A stretch of 35,250 nt of DNA. Origin: an uncultured Planctomycetaceae bacterium. GTDB taxonomy: Bacteria; Planctomycetota; Planctomycetia; Planctomycetales; Planctomycetaceae. The position numbers and the translations under genes were made by a program. The notes under the pieces are model-generated. The model was not told the DNA's origin, did no database searches, and worked only from the letters and a program-made list of their open reading frames with translations. The DNA lies in assembly GCA_903858815.1 (NCBI GenBank), contig CAIOKE010000127.1, positions 1 through 35,250 on the forward strand, in the 5' to 3' direction. This document shows, piece after piece, positions 14,795-22,203 of this stretch; position 1 is the first letter of the stretch, and each line of letters begins with the position of its first letter.

Positions 14795-15550
14795 TCAGTT
14801 GCCGGAAGCGGGTTCAGCGGGCTTGTCGCCTTCCACTTTCGGCTGTTCTTCGGTGGTGCCTTCTTTTGGCGGATCGGTTGGTTTGGCTTCTTCGGCCTGC
14901 TTGTTTTCGGCGACGGTTTTCTTCAGGGCTTCCAGTTCTTCGCGAGCCTGTTTGGCGGCTGTTTCGGAAGCGTTCAGTGCCTTCTGCAGTTCTTCGGCTT
15001 TGATTTTCAGGGCATCCCGCTCTTCGGCGGCCGTTTTCAGTTCCGTTCGGACCCCGTTGAGTGCTTCGGTCTGTCGGACGGCTTCTTCGCGGAGTGTGGC
15101 GACCTGGCCAATTGCCATTTTGTGGGCATTTTCTGCCTTATCAGCTCGTTCTTTCTGGCCGGCGACGGAGGTTTTTTCGGAGCTGACCTGTTTGGTGAGT
15201 TCGGCGACCTGAGCGCGAGCGGCTTCCAGTTCTTTCTGCAGGGCTTCTGCCTGAGCCTTTGCAGCGGTGAGTTCAGCGGTGGTCTGGGCATTGCTGGCCT
15301 GTGCAGCGGCCAGATCGGCCTGAGATTTCTGCAGGTCGGTTTCCAGCTTATCGGCATCTTCAGCGCGGTGCATGGCGTCCCAGTAGGGCAGCATTTTTCG
15401 CAGCGTGCCGTCTTTGGCTTTATACCATTGAGTGGTTGTGGTGGTGGTTTTGTTTCGGCGACCGAAGAGGAAGCAGCCTTTGAGGTCGCGTGCATCGACG
15501 GCGGGGCATGCTGTGGCGAACAGCAGTGCGGAAAGCAGGATTTTTTTCAT
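14795..15550 (-). CDS. Exported coiled-coil protein, unknown function
   Basis: A 251-residue protein. MKKILLSALLFATACPAVDA is a Sec signal peptide. Residues about 20-60 form a short head with CFLFGRR and a run of six threonines, then YWDAMHRAEDA. Residues about 65-215 are one long heptad coiled coil, rich in Ala, Glu, Lys and Gln (for example AKAQAEALQKELEAARAQVA). The tail (KPTDPPKEGTTEEQ...) is acidic, Pro-rich and probably disordered. It is likely a periplasmic spacer or structural protein. The ATG at 15550 directly precedes the signal peptide; an in-frame start 22 codons earlier is less likely. No good ribosome site is seen. A strong terminator follows. Confidence 0.8.
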   Translation of the reverse strand: MKKILLSALLFATACPAVDARDLKGCFLFGRRNKTTTTTTQWYKAKDGTLRKMLPYWDAMHRAEDADKLETDLQKSQADLAAAQASNAQTTAELTAAKAQAEALQKELEAARAQVAELTKQVSSEKTSVAGQKERADKAENAHKMAIGQVATLREEAVRQTEALNGVRTELKTAAEERDALKIKAEELQKALNASETAAKQAREELEALKKTVAENKQAEEAKPTDPPKEGTTEEQPKVEGDKPAEPASGN

Positions 15551-15958
15551 GAGAGGACTCGCTGAGGACTGAGAGTTTGCAGTTGGACCGGAATGGCCTG
15601 TCCGGATGCTGGACAATATAGGTTGAGTTTTTGGGTGACGGCCATGAGGAATCGAGTGTGATGAAGAAAATGCAAAAAAAGCGGAGGGTGGGAAAGGGGG
15701 TCTGTCGGGGAATTTTTCAGAAATCGGTCAATAGTGACCGGTTTTCAGCGAAGCATCTGTTCAGTTGGCGCGTGTGAAAAGTGGCCGATTGAAGACAGAC
15801 TTTCGTGGCTGATCAGCGTATAGTGGGCCGGTAACGGGGTATCCGGACGGGGCTCCCTGGGTGCGGACTGGTGTCCAGAGTCAGAAATTCTGTGCTGGCG
15901 CGGGGTGTGTTTCAGCAGTGCAGGTGTGTGGTTTGTGGGGTTGTTTGGAGACTTGATT
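15551..15958. other. Divergent intergenic region
   Basis: Between the coiled-coil gene (minus) and the kinase gene (plus). It contains a 24-bp inverted repeat at 15721-15744 and a TATAGT at 15819-15824 that could be a -10 box for the kinase, without a good -35 partner. Confidence 0.5.
15721..15744. promoter_or_regulatory. 24-bp inverted repeat
   Basis: AAATCGGTCA and TGACCGGTTT pair over ten positions (one T-G pair as RNA) around ATAG. It lies about 170 bp before the coiled-coil gene and 215 bp before the kinase gene, which point away from it, so a shared operator is possible. Confidence 0.4.
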
Positions 15959-17113
15959 GTGAGTGAAGGCGGGGCTGCGGTGTCGCAGCCGGATCCAGTC
16001 ATACAGCAGATGCAGCAGAAGTATCAGGATCTGCTCAGTCGTGCGGGGATTCGCTGGACTTCGGAGCGTAGTTTTCTGAAGCAGCTGGGTACAGGCGGTC
16101 AGGGATCTGTGATGCTGGCGGAGCGTCTGGGTGCGGCATCCTTTCGGATCCCGGTGGCGTTGAAGTTCTTTTCGCCGATCAGTTTTGAATCGCGTGTGCA
16201 CTATGAATCCGAGATGTGTCGGATGGCGGAAGTGGCGGCGATTGTGGCTCGGATCCAGATGGATCACCTTGTGACGGTGCATTCGTTTCAGCTGGACGAC
16301 GGCATTTATGTTCTGGAGATGGAGTGGATTGACGGTTTTGATCTGTTGCACATTCTGCGTCGTGACAGTCTGGAGATTGTGCAGGACGCGGTAACGGAGC
16401 GGCGCTGGGCCAGTATCAACGAGCGTGTGATCACGACGGGTGAGGTGGACTGTCGTTTGAAGCCGGGGATGGCGGTTGCGATTCTGCGGGAGTGTCTGGA
16501 GGGGATTGCGGCGCTGCATCGTGGTGGAGTGATTCACTGTGACCTGAAGCCTTCGAACATCATGGTGAAGCGAACGGGTCAGGTGAAGATCATCGACATA
16601 GGTTCGGCGTTCTGGGTCGGTCGTCCGCCGGACGGCCAGCCCTGTACTCTGGAGTATGCTGCTCCTGAGGTTTTATCGGGTCAGCGAGCGACACCTCAAT
16701 CAGACCTTGCCAGTCTGGGTTACATGCTGATTGAAATGCTGTCGGGATCGCGTCCGTTTTCGGGGTTGTCGCTGGATCAGTTGTTGCAGGCCAAGCTGAA
16801 CATCCTGGACCGTCTGCCGGCTTTTCTGCCGATGGAGGAGTTTCAGTACAGTGAGGCATTGATTCGTCTGCTGCGTGGTCTGCTGCATCCGGATCCGTCG
16901 CAGCGTTTCAGTACGGCAGAGCAGGCGGAGTTATCTGAGGACGGTGCGGCCGGTTTTCTGCGTGAGCTGGTAAAGAGTGATCTGGGGAACGAGTACGGGA
17001 TGGAGCTGCGTCGCTGGATTGAGGAGCTGGAGGTGAATCTGAGTCGCCGGGTGTATCGAGCGGGGGACGCAGTCCCGAACGGGACGACGAGGATCATCCC
17101 GGTCAAGCCGTGA
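15959..17113 (+). CDS. Serine/threonine protein kinase (Hanks type)
   Basis: A 384-residue cytoplasmic kinase without a transmembrane segment. The nucleotide-binding loop is GTGGQGSV (44-51), the ATP-binding lysine K69 in VALKF, the catalytic loop HCDLKPSN (193-200), the metal-binding DIG (213-215) and the APE motif 235-237. Two substitutions stand out: Cys 194 replaces Arg of HRD, making it a non-RD kinase, and Ile replaces Phe of DFG. An extra segment of about 35 residues sits near 135-170 before the helix leading to the catalytic loop. The GTG at 15959 has GGAG eight bases upstream and is preferred to the GTG at 15905. No PASTA or sensor domain is attached. Convergent with the ABC ATPase gene. 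Confidence 0.9.
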   Translation: MSEGGAAVSQPDPVIQQMQQKYQDLLSRAGIRWTSERSFLKQLGTGGQGSVMLAERLGAASFRIPVALKFFSPISFESRVHYESEMCRMAEVAAIVARIQMDHLVTVHSFQLDDGIYVLEMEWIDGFDLLHILRRDSLEIVQDAVTERRWASINERVITTGEVDCRLKPGMAVAILRECLEGIAALHRGGVIHCDLKPSNIMVKRTGQVKIIDIGSAFWVGRPPDGQPCTLEYAAPEVLSGQRATPQSDLASLGYMLIEMLSGSRPFSGLSLDQLLQAKLNILDRLPAFLPMEEFQYSEALIRLLRGLLHPDPSQRFSTAEQAELSEDGAAGFLRELVKSDLGNEYGMELRRWIEELEVNLSRRVYRAGDAVPNGTTRIIPVKP

Positions 17114-17135
17114 GTTTGTGCCGAACGAATGCTGT

Positions 17136-17165
17136 GCCCTGCCCTGCCCTGTAGTGTAGTGTAGT
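17136..17165. repeat. Pentanucleotide repeats (GCCCT)3(GTAGT)3
   Basis: Two adjacent perfect pentamer arrays of three units each, in the 69-bp gap between convergent kinase and ABC genes. No terminator hairpin is visible in this gap. Confidence 0.85.
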
Positions 17166-17182
17166 CCTGCCCTGCTGTCCGC

Positions 17183-18112
17183 TTACTGGACCAGTCCTTT
17201 GGTAAGCTGCAGGAAGGCGGTTTCGAGGTTGACTTCTTCTTCGCGGAACAGGGTCATGGCGAAGCGAGCCGAGATGAGTTCTGTGGGCAGGCTGCTGTAG
17301 TCTTCGACATCCGGTTTGAGTGTCGCTTCGATCAGTTGGTCGCTGGTGATGGAGACTTTTTCGACGCAGTCCAGTTGTTCCAGCAGTTTTGCGGCGTCTT
17401 CTGTTCGTTCTTTGACGCGGATGTGCAGCAGGATTCGCTGTCGGGCTTTCCGCATGACTTCGGCGACGTTGCCATCAACGATCATGTGTCCTTTTTCGAT
17501 CATGCCGACGCGGGTGCAGACATCGGCCAGTTCCGGCAGGATGTGACTGCTGACGATGACGGTTTTGCGCATCTGTCCGAGTCTGCGGAGGAGGTTTCGG
17601 ATTTCGATGCGAGCGCGGGGGTCCAGCCCGCTGGCGGGTTCGTCGAGGAGCAGGACCTGCGGGTCGTGCAGGAGTGTGCGGGCGAGTCCGATGCGCTGGG
17701 TTTGTCCGCGTGACAGCTCATTGACCATGGCGTCGCGTTTGAAGGCCATGTCGACCAGTTCCAGTTTTTCTTCGACGACTTTGCGTCGGCGATCCGGGAC
17801 GATGCGATAGGCGGCGGCGAAGAATTCAAGGTATTCGACGACGGTCATGTCATCGTAGACCCCGAAAAAGTCGGGCATGAACCCGACGAGTCGGCGGATT
17901 TCTTCCTGATCGGTGTAGATGGATTTGCCGCAGACGTAGGCTTCACCGTGATCGGGAGCCAGCAGAGTGGCGATCATCCGCATGGTGGTGGTTTTGCCTG
18001 ACCCGTTGGGGCCGATGAACCCGAACACGTCACCTTCCTGCAGGCGGAGTGTGATGTCATTGGCGGCGATCAGGCTGCCGTAGCGTTTGGTGAGGTTGCG
18101 GGTTTCGATCAT
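17183..18112 (-). CDS. ABC transporter ATP-binding protein
   Basis: A 309-residue single nucleotide-binding domain. Walker A GPNGSGKT is at 34-41, the signature LSRGQ at 134-138 (Arg in place of the usual Gly), Walker B VLLLDEP at 154-160 and the switch His 191 in SSHI. The first part MIETRNLTKRYGSLIAANDI and the 90-residue C-terminal extension match the ABC-2/NatA-like class that energises exporters or gliding and lipid-linked systems. No permease gene is adjacent: the next gene upstream is divergent. The partner must be encoded elsewhere, so the substrate is unknown. No ribosome site stronger than GGGG before the ATG at 18112 is seen. Confidence 0.92.
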   Translation of the reverse strand: MIETRNLTKRYGSLIAANDITLRLQEGDVFGFIGPNGSGKTTTMRMIATLLAPDHGEAYVCGKSIYTDQEEIRRLVGFMPDFFGVYDDMTVVEYLEFFAAAYRIVPDRRRKVVEEKLELVDMAFKRDAMVNELSRGQTQRIGLARTLLHDPQVLLLDEPASGLDPRARIEIRNLLRRLGQMRKTVIVSSHILPELADVCTRVGMIEKGHMIVDGNVAEVMRKARQRILLHIRVKERTEDAAKLLEQLDCVEKVSITSDQLIEATLKPDVEDYSSLPTELISARFAMTLFREEEVNLETAFLQLTKGLVQ

Positions 18113-18407
18113 GGGGAGTGGTTCAGGATCCGAGGCCCGCGGGAGTTTGGCGGGTAGGGGTGACAGTGAGGTGTTGAGTCAAACTACGTAAAAATCGACC
18201 GTTTGTTGGGGGAAATCGGGGGCTGTTGGCGGATTTGGGGGATTGGTTGTCGCGTGGCCGGGCGGGCGCTTTCCTGACAGGTATTTTCGGAAAAACCCGC
18301 GTTGGCGACCAGTGCCGGTTCGGGGAAGGCCTGGTTTTCGAGCTCGTTCATTTCCATTTTTCCGGGTGTTCGCCATAGTCCGAGTCTGTGAAACGTTCAA
18401 TTTTGTC

Positions 18408-19694
18408 ATGAGCAATGGTTCAGGGGCGCAGGTCATGTCGGTTCAGTTGAGTGAATTTGCGAAGTCTTTGAATGTTGAAACGGCTTTTACGGTGCTGGCG
18501 GCGGCCAGGAAGCTGAAGGCGGCGGGTAAGGACGTGGTTGAGCTGGAGATTGGTGACAGTCCGTTCAACAGCACGGCTTCGGCAATTCAGTCGGGTTTGC
18601 AGGCGATTCGGGACAATCAGTCGCACTATTGCCCATCTCCTGGTCTGCCGGAATTCCGTGATTCAGCGGCTCGTTTCCTGCAGCGGGAGTTTGCTATTCC
18701 GGCTGTGGCTGAAAACATCGCGGTGGGTCCGGGGGCCAAGGTGTTTGAGCAGTTTTTCTGTGAGGCTTTTCTGAATCCGGGGGACGGGTGTCTGGTCTTC
18801 AGCCCGCATTTTCCGACTTACATCCCGAACATTCAGCGACGTGGTGCGCGGGCTGTGTTGAAGCCACTGCGTCAGGAGACCGAGTTCCGGCCGCAGGTTT
18901 CGGACATTGAAGACTTCCTGAATAACGATCCGGCACCGCGCGGAATTTTCCTCAATTCGCCTCAGAACCCCACGGGTGGAATCACGACCGAACAGGATCT
19001 GCGGGATATTGCTGATCTGGTTCGTGGCCGGAACGTGGCTGTGTTCAGTGACGAGCCGTACTGTCACATGGTCTGGAAGGGTCGGCATCATTCACTGCTG
19101 GCTCAACCCGGCATGCTGGATCAGTGTGTTGCTGCGTACACATTCAGCAAGTCCTATTCGATGAGTGGCTGGCGTCTGGGTTTCTGTGCCAGTTCGCGTG
19201 AGATCACGGACGCGATCAGCAAGATGATCAACACGACTTTGTCGTGTACTCCACCGATCGTGCAGCTGGCCGGCAAGGCTGCGCTGGATCAGGATTCGCG
19301 TGAGCGAGACGAGACGATGCTGAAGTTTCGGGAAAAGGTGGTGTTGCTGACGGAGGGGCTGAATCGCATTGAAGGCTTCAGTGCGCTGGATCCCACAGCC
19401 ACTTTCTATGTGTTTCCTTCCGTGCGTCCGGTCTGCAATCGGCTGGGGATTACCAGTCATGGTCTGGCGTTGTATCTGCTGGAGGCGGCGGATGACAACT
19501 TCGGAGTTGCCTGTCTGGGTGGCGAATGTTTTGGTGAGGCTGGCGGGGGTTTTCTGCGGTTCAGCTGTGCAGAACCGAACGACCGTCTGCAGGCGGCGCT
19601 GGATTTCATTCCGGTGGCACTGGGACGTCTGGATCGGATTGCGAAGTGGCTGGACGAGCGTCCGCATTTCCGTCTGCAGAAGCAGTATGTGTGA
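18408..19694 (+). CDS. Class I/II pyridoxal-phosphate-dependent aminotransferase
   Basis: A 428-residue fold-type I aminotransferase of the aspartate aminotransferase family. Motifs include GDSPFN (49-54), YCPSPGLPEFR (74-84), NSPQNPTGG (183-191), SDEPY (214-218) and the PLP lysine K248 in TFSKSYSMSGWRLG. The substrate is not predictable; homologues use aspartate, aromatic or branched amino acids. Start is ambiguous: ATG 18408 lacks a ribosome site, while ATG 18435 (MSVQLSEFAKSLNVETAF) has AGGGG nine bases upstream and would give 419 residues. The gene is divergent from the ABC gene. The DUF485 gene starts 36 bp downstream, so it may lead that operon. Confidence 0.9.
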   Translation: MSNGSGAQVMSVQLSEFAKSLNVETAFTVLAAARKLKAAGKDVVELEIGDSPFNSTASAIQSGLQAIRDNQSHYCPSPGLPEFRDSAARFLQREFAIPAVAENIAVGPGAKVFEQFFCEAFLNPGDGCLVFSPHFPTYIPNIQRRGARAVLKPLRQETEFRPQVSDIEDFLNNDPAPRGIFLNSPQNPTGGITTEQDLRDIADLVRGRNVAVFSDEPYCHMVWKGRHHSLLAQPGMLDQCVAAYTFSKSYSMSGWRLGFCASSREITDAISKMINTTLSCTPPIVQLAGKAALDQDSRERDETMLKFREKVVLLTEGLNRIEGFSALDPTATFYVFPSVRPVCNRLGITSHGLALYLLEAADDNFGVACLGGECFGEAGGGFLRFSCAEPNDRLQAALDFIPVALGRLDRIAKWLDERPHFRLQKQYV

Positions 19695-19730
19695 GTGCTG
19701 AATCGGAGTTTGGTCACGGGAGTGCAGGCG

Positions 19731-19976
19731 ATGAAGTCCGACAGTTCGCGTTATGGCCTTGTGCTGTTTTTTGTGTATCTGCTGTTTTACGGGGGCTTTG
19801 TGGCGATCAACGCCATTGCTCCTGAGAGTATGGAGCGGACTCTGATGTCCGGTCTGAACACGGCCGTGGTTTACGGGTTTGCTTTGATCTTCGGGGCGGT
19901 GCTGCTGTCGGCTGTCTACGGGTTGTTGTGTGGTGACGTGGGACGTGGTGGAGATGCTGGAGGAGGGGAGCAGTGA
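19731..19976 (+). CDS. DUF485-type small membrane protein
   Basis: An 81-residue protein with two transmembrane segments (GLVLFFVYLLFYGGFVAINA and VVYGFALIFGAVLLSAVYGL). The pattern is that of DUF485 proteins (YjcH-like), which are regularly encoded just before acetate-type sodium/solute symporters and probably support them. The frame is open from 19695 but ATG 19731 is preceded by GGGAG at eight bases. Its TGA stop overlaps the GTG of the symporter gene in GTGA, giving translational coupling. Confidence 0.85.
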   Translation: MKSDSSRYGLVLFFVYLLFYGGFVAINAIAPESMERTLMSGLNTAVVYGFALIFGAVLLSAVYGLLCGDVGRGGDAGGGEQ

Positions 19977-21934
19977 TTTACGAATCCTCGTGGCTGGCAG
20001 TTGGGATTTTCTGTGCGTTTGTGGGTTTCACGCTGGGGCTCAGTTTCTGGCTGGGGCGCAAAGCAAAATCCTCGGAGGGTTATTTTGCGGCACACGGACA
20101 GATCCCGTGGTTTGTCAACGGCGTGGCGTTTGCAGGTGACTATCTGTCGGCGGCGTCGTTTCTGGGTATCTGCGGGATGATAGCCTTTTACGGCTACGAT
20201 GGTTTTCTGTATTCGATCGGTTATCTGGCCGGCTGGATTGTGGCGTTGTTTGTTGTGGCCGAGCCGATGAAGAAACTGGGGCGTTTCACCTTCGCCGATG
20301 CGCTGGATTCGCGTTTCAATTCCACGGGGATCAAGCTGGCGGCCGGCATCAGTACTCTGGTGGTCAGTGTGTTTTATCTGATTCCGCAGATGGTGGGTGC
20401 CGGGGCCCTCGTGACTCCGCTGCTGGGTTTTGAGCACTGGCAGGGTGTGGTGATGGTGGGTGCGGTGGTGATTATGATTGTGGTCACGGCCGGGATGGTG
20501 TCGACGACGTGGGTCCAGTTTCTGAAGGGGGCCATGCTGGTGGTCTTCAGTGCTCTGCTGACGTGGATGATTCTGCAGCGGGGATTGCGTGTGTCTGAGG
20601 GCGGTGCGGACGGCTATCGCTTTGCCTCCCTGCAGGCGACTCATGCGGATTTCACCGACGGAGACAGTTCCCTGGGGACTTTGCAGGCCATCGAGATACT
20701 GGCGGCAGATGACGGCTGGGAGAAGTCCAAAGAGCAGTTTGTGCGACTGCGGGAACGAACCACAGGCAGGGTCAGTGTCTGGCTGGCGAAGCGTGCCGGT
20801 GAAGCTGCGGATGCGGACTGGCTGCTGACTGAGGCTCAGACACTGACGAAGACGGCTGACGGAAAGACACTGGTGAATGGACTGCCGAAGGGGCGGAAGA
20901 AGGGTGAACCTGAGCTGCACCCGGTGGGATATATCACGGAGCTGCCGGATGGCGTGCAGGAGACTGGTCCGCTGTCTTTTTCGGGTTTCTTTCGGACGCT
21001 GCAGAACAGTCGAGTGGTGTTATGGCGTAACGAGAAGCTGGTGCATGCGGATGGCGGTCAGACGACGGTGTATTACCAGCAGGCGACGGCCGGAGGACAG
21101 GTTCTGCGACCGGGTGAGCATCCGACATTTCGGGGAATTCGCAGTTCCAAACCGGCGGATCGCATCAATTTCATTTCGCTGATGCTGGCGCTGTTCTGCG
21201 GTACGGCGTCACTGCCGCACATTCTGATCCGCTATTACACGGTCAAGGATGCCAGCAGTGCTCGTAAGAGTACGATTGTGGGAATTGCCAGCATCGGTTT
21301 CTTTTACGTACTGACTTTTTATCTGGGTCTGGGTGCGATGACCAGTGGTCAGCTGGACGTCAGTGACGAGAACATGTCGGCTCCGCTGCTGGCGAGGGGT
21401 ATGAATACGTGGTTGTTTGCAGCGATTTCGGCGATTGCATTTACGACGGTGCTGGGAACGGTCAGCGGTTTGATTCTGGCGGCTGCCGGAGCGGTGGCGC
21501 ACGACCTGCTGGGCAGTGTTCTGAAGACGCCGTTGTCCGACACGGAGAAGGTGCGGATTGCGAAGTTGTCCTCCGTGGTCATTGGTGCTGTGGCGATTGC
21601 CCTGGGGATTCTGTTTCAGAAGATGAATCCGACCTTTCTGGTGGGCTGGGCGTTCAGTGTGGCGGCATCGGCCAATCTGCCGTCTCTGGTGATGATTCTG
21701 TTCTGGCCGCGAGTGACTAAGCAGGGGATAGTGGCGGGGATCCTGACAGGGATGGTGTCATCGATGGCGTGGATTCTGCTGAGTGGCGAGGCGTATTCGC
21801 GGGTTTACGGACTGGATGCTGCAGCGGCGATCGTGCCATTCAGTCAGCCGGGGATCCTGACCATCCCGCTGGGTTTTGTGACGCTTGTGGTGGTGTCTCT
21901 GTTGACTCCGAAGCCCACCAATTCGCCACAGTAA
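19973..21934 (+). CDS. Sodium/solute symporter, ActP-like (cation/acetate family)
   Basis: A 653-residue SSS-family symporter. The start (GYFAAHGQIPWFVNGVAFAG then DYLSAASFLGICG) and the later GTASLPHILIRYYTVKDA are family hallmarks of acetate permease ActP. E. coli ActP has 549 residues; the extra length is a hydrophilic insertion of about 190 residues (roughly 203-395) between two transmembrane helices, containing GFFRTLQNSRVVLWRNEKLV and no recognisable domain. The substrate is probably acetate or a related short carboxylate, driven by sodium or another cation; this is from family knowledge. The GTG start overlaps the stop of the DUF485 gene and has GGAGGGGAG just upstream. Confidence 0.9.
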   Translation: MIYESSWLAVGIFCAFVGFTLGLSFWLGRKAKSSEGYFAAHGQIPWFVNGVAFAGDYLSAASFLGICGMIAFYGYDGFLYSIGYLAGWIVALFVVAEPMKKLGRFTFADALDSRFNSTGIKLAAGISTLVVSVFYLIPQMVGAGALVTPLLGFEHWQGVVMVGAVVIMIVVTAGMVSTTWVQFLKGAMLVVFSALLTWMILQRGLRVSEGGADGYRFASLQATHADFTDGDSSLGTLQAIEILAADDGWEKSKEQFVRLRERTTGRVSVWLAKRAGEAADADWLLTEAQTLTKTADGKTLVNGLPKGRKKGEPELHPVGYITELPDGVQETGPLSFSGFFRTLQNSRVVLWRNEKLVHADGGQTTVYYQQATAGGQVLRPGEHPTFRGIRSSKPADRINFISLMLALFCGTASLPHILIRYYTVKDASSARKSTIVGIASIGFFYVLTFYLGLGAMTSGQLDVSDENMSAPLLARGMNTWLFAAISAIAFTTVLGTVSGLILAAAGAVAHDLLGSVLKTPLSDTEKVRIAKLSSVVIGAVAIALGILFQKMNPTFLVGWAFSVAASANLPSLVMILFWPRVTKQGIVAGILTGMVSSMAWILLSGEAYSRVYGLDAAAAIVPFSQPGILTIPLGFVTLVVVSLLTPKPTNSPQ

Positions 21935-22014
21935 GGGCCTTTGGCGAGCCGCAGGTTTTGCGTTGCGTTTTGGCTGGCTGGATCAAGGTCGGGTGTTTCC
22001 GTGTGTGTTGAGAC

Positions 22015-22195
22015 CCGCCGAGCAGGAATGACGCAGAGGACAAAAATGTAGCCCGAGCATTCCTGCTCGGCCCCTTACCGCAAAAACACGATGTTTTTTA
22101 TGACATGAAGTCAAATTGAGGGCCTCAGCCGACATTTTGTCCCTCGCGTCAGGAATGTTCGGGCTACGGTTTTGGCTGACCACTGAGAACGGCCC
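22015..22195. repeat. Inverted pair of composite REP elements
   Basis: The left part is the composite in reverse: CAGAGGACAAAAATGTAGCC leads into the GTAG-type core at 22048-22072. The right part is forward: ATTTTGTCCCTCGCG, then CAGGAATGTTCGGGCTAC (22150-22167) and TTTTGGCTGACCACTGAGAA, which also follows the copy at 27.8 kb. The pair fills the gap between the symporter and pectate lyase genes, both of which end here. Confidence 0.75.
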
Positions 22196-22203
22196 ACGAT
22201 CGC

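Noticed and set aside
14738-15565. 275-codon plus-strand frame rich in Phe and Gly
   Set aside because: It is antisense to the coiled-coil gene, whose Glu/Lys/Ala codons give Phe/Leu/Gly-rich frames; the sense strand has a signal peptide and terminator.
19916-20920. 334-codon minus-strand frame
   Set aside because: Antisense to the ActP-like symporter, whose family motifs and start overlap with the DUF485 gene are decisive.
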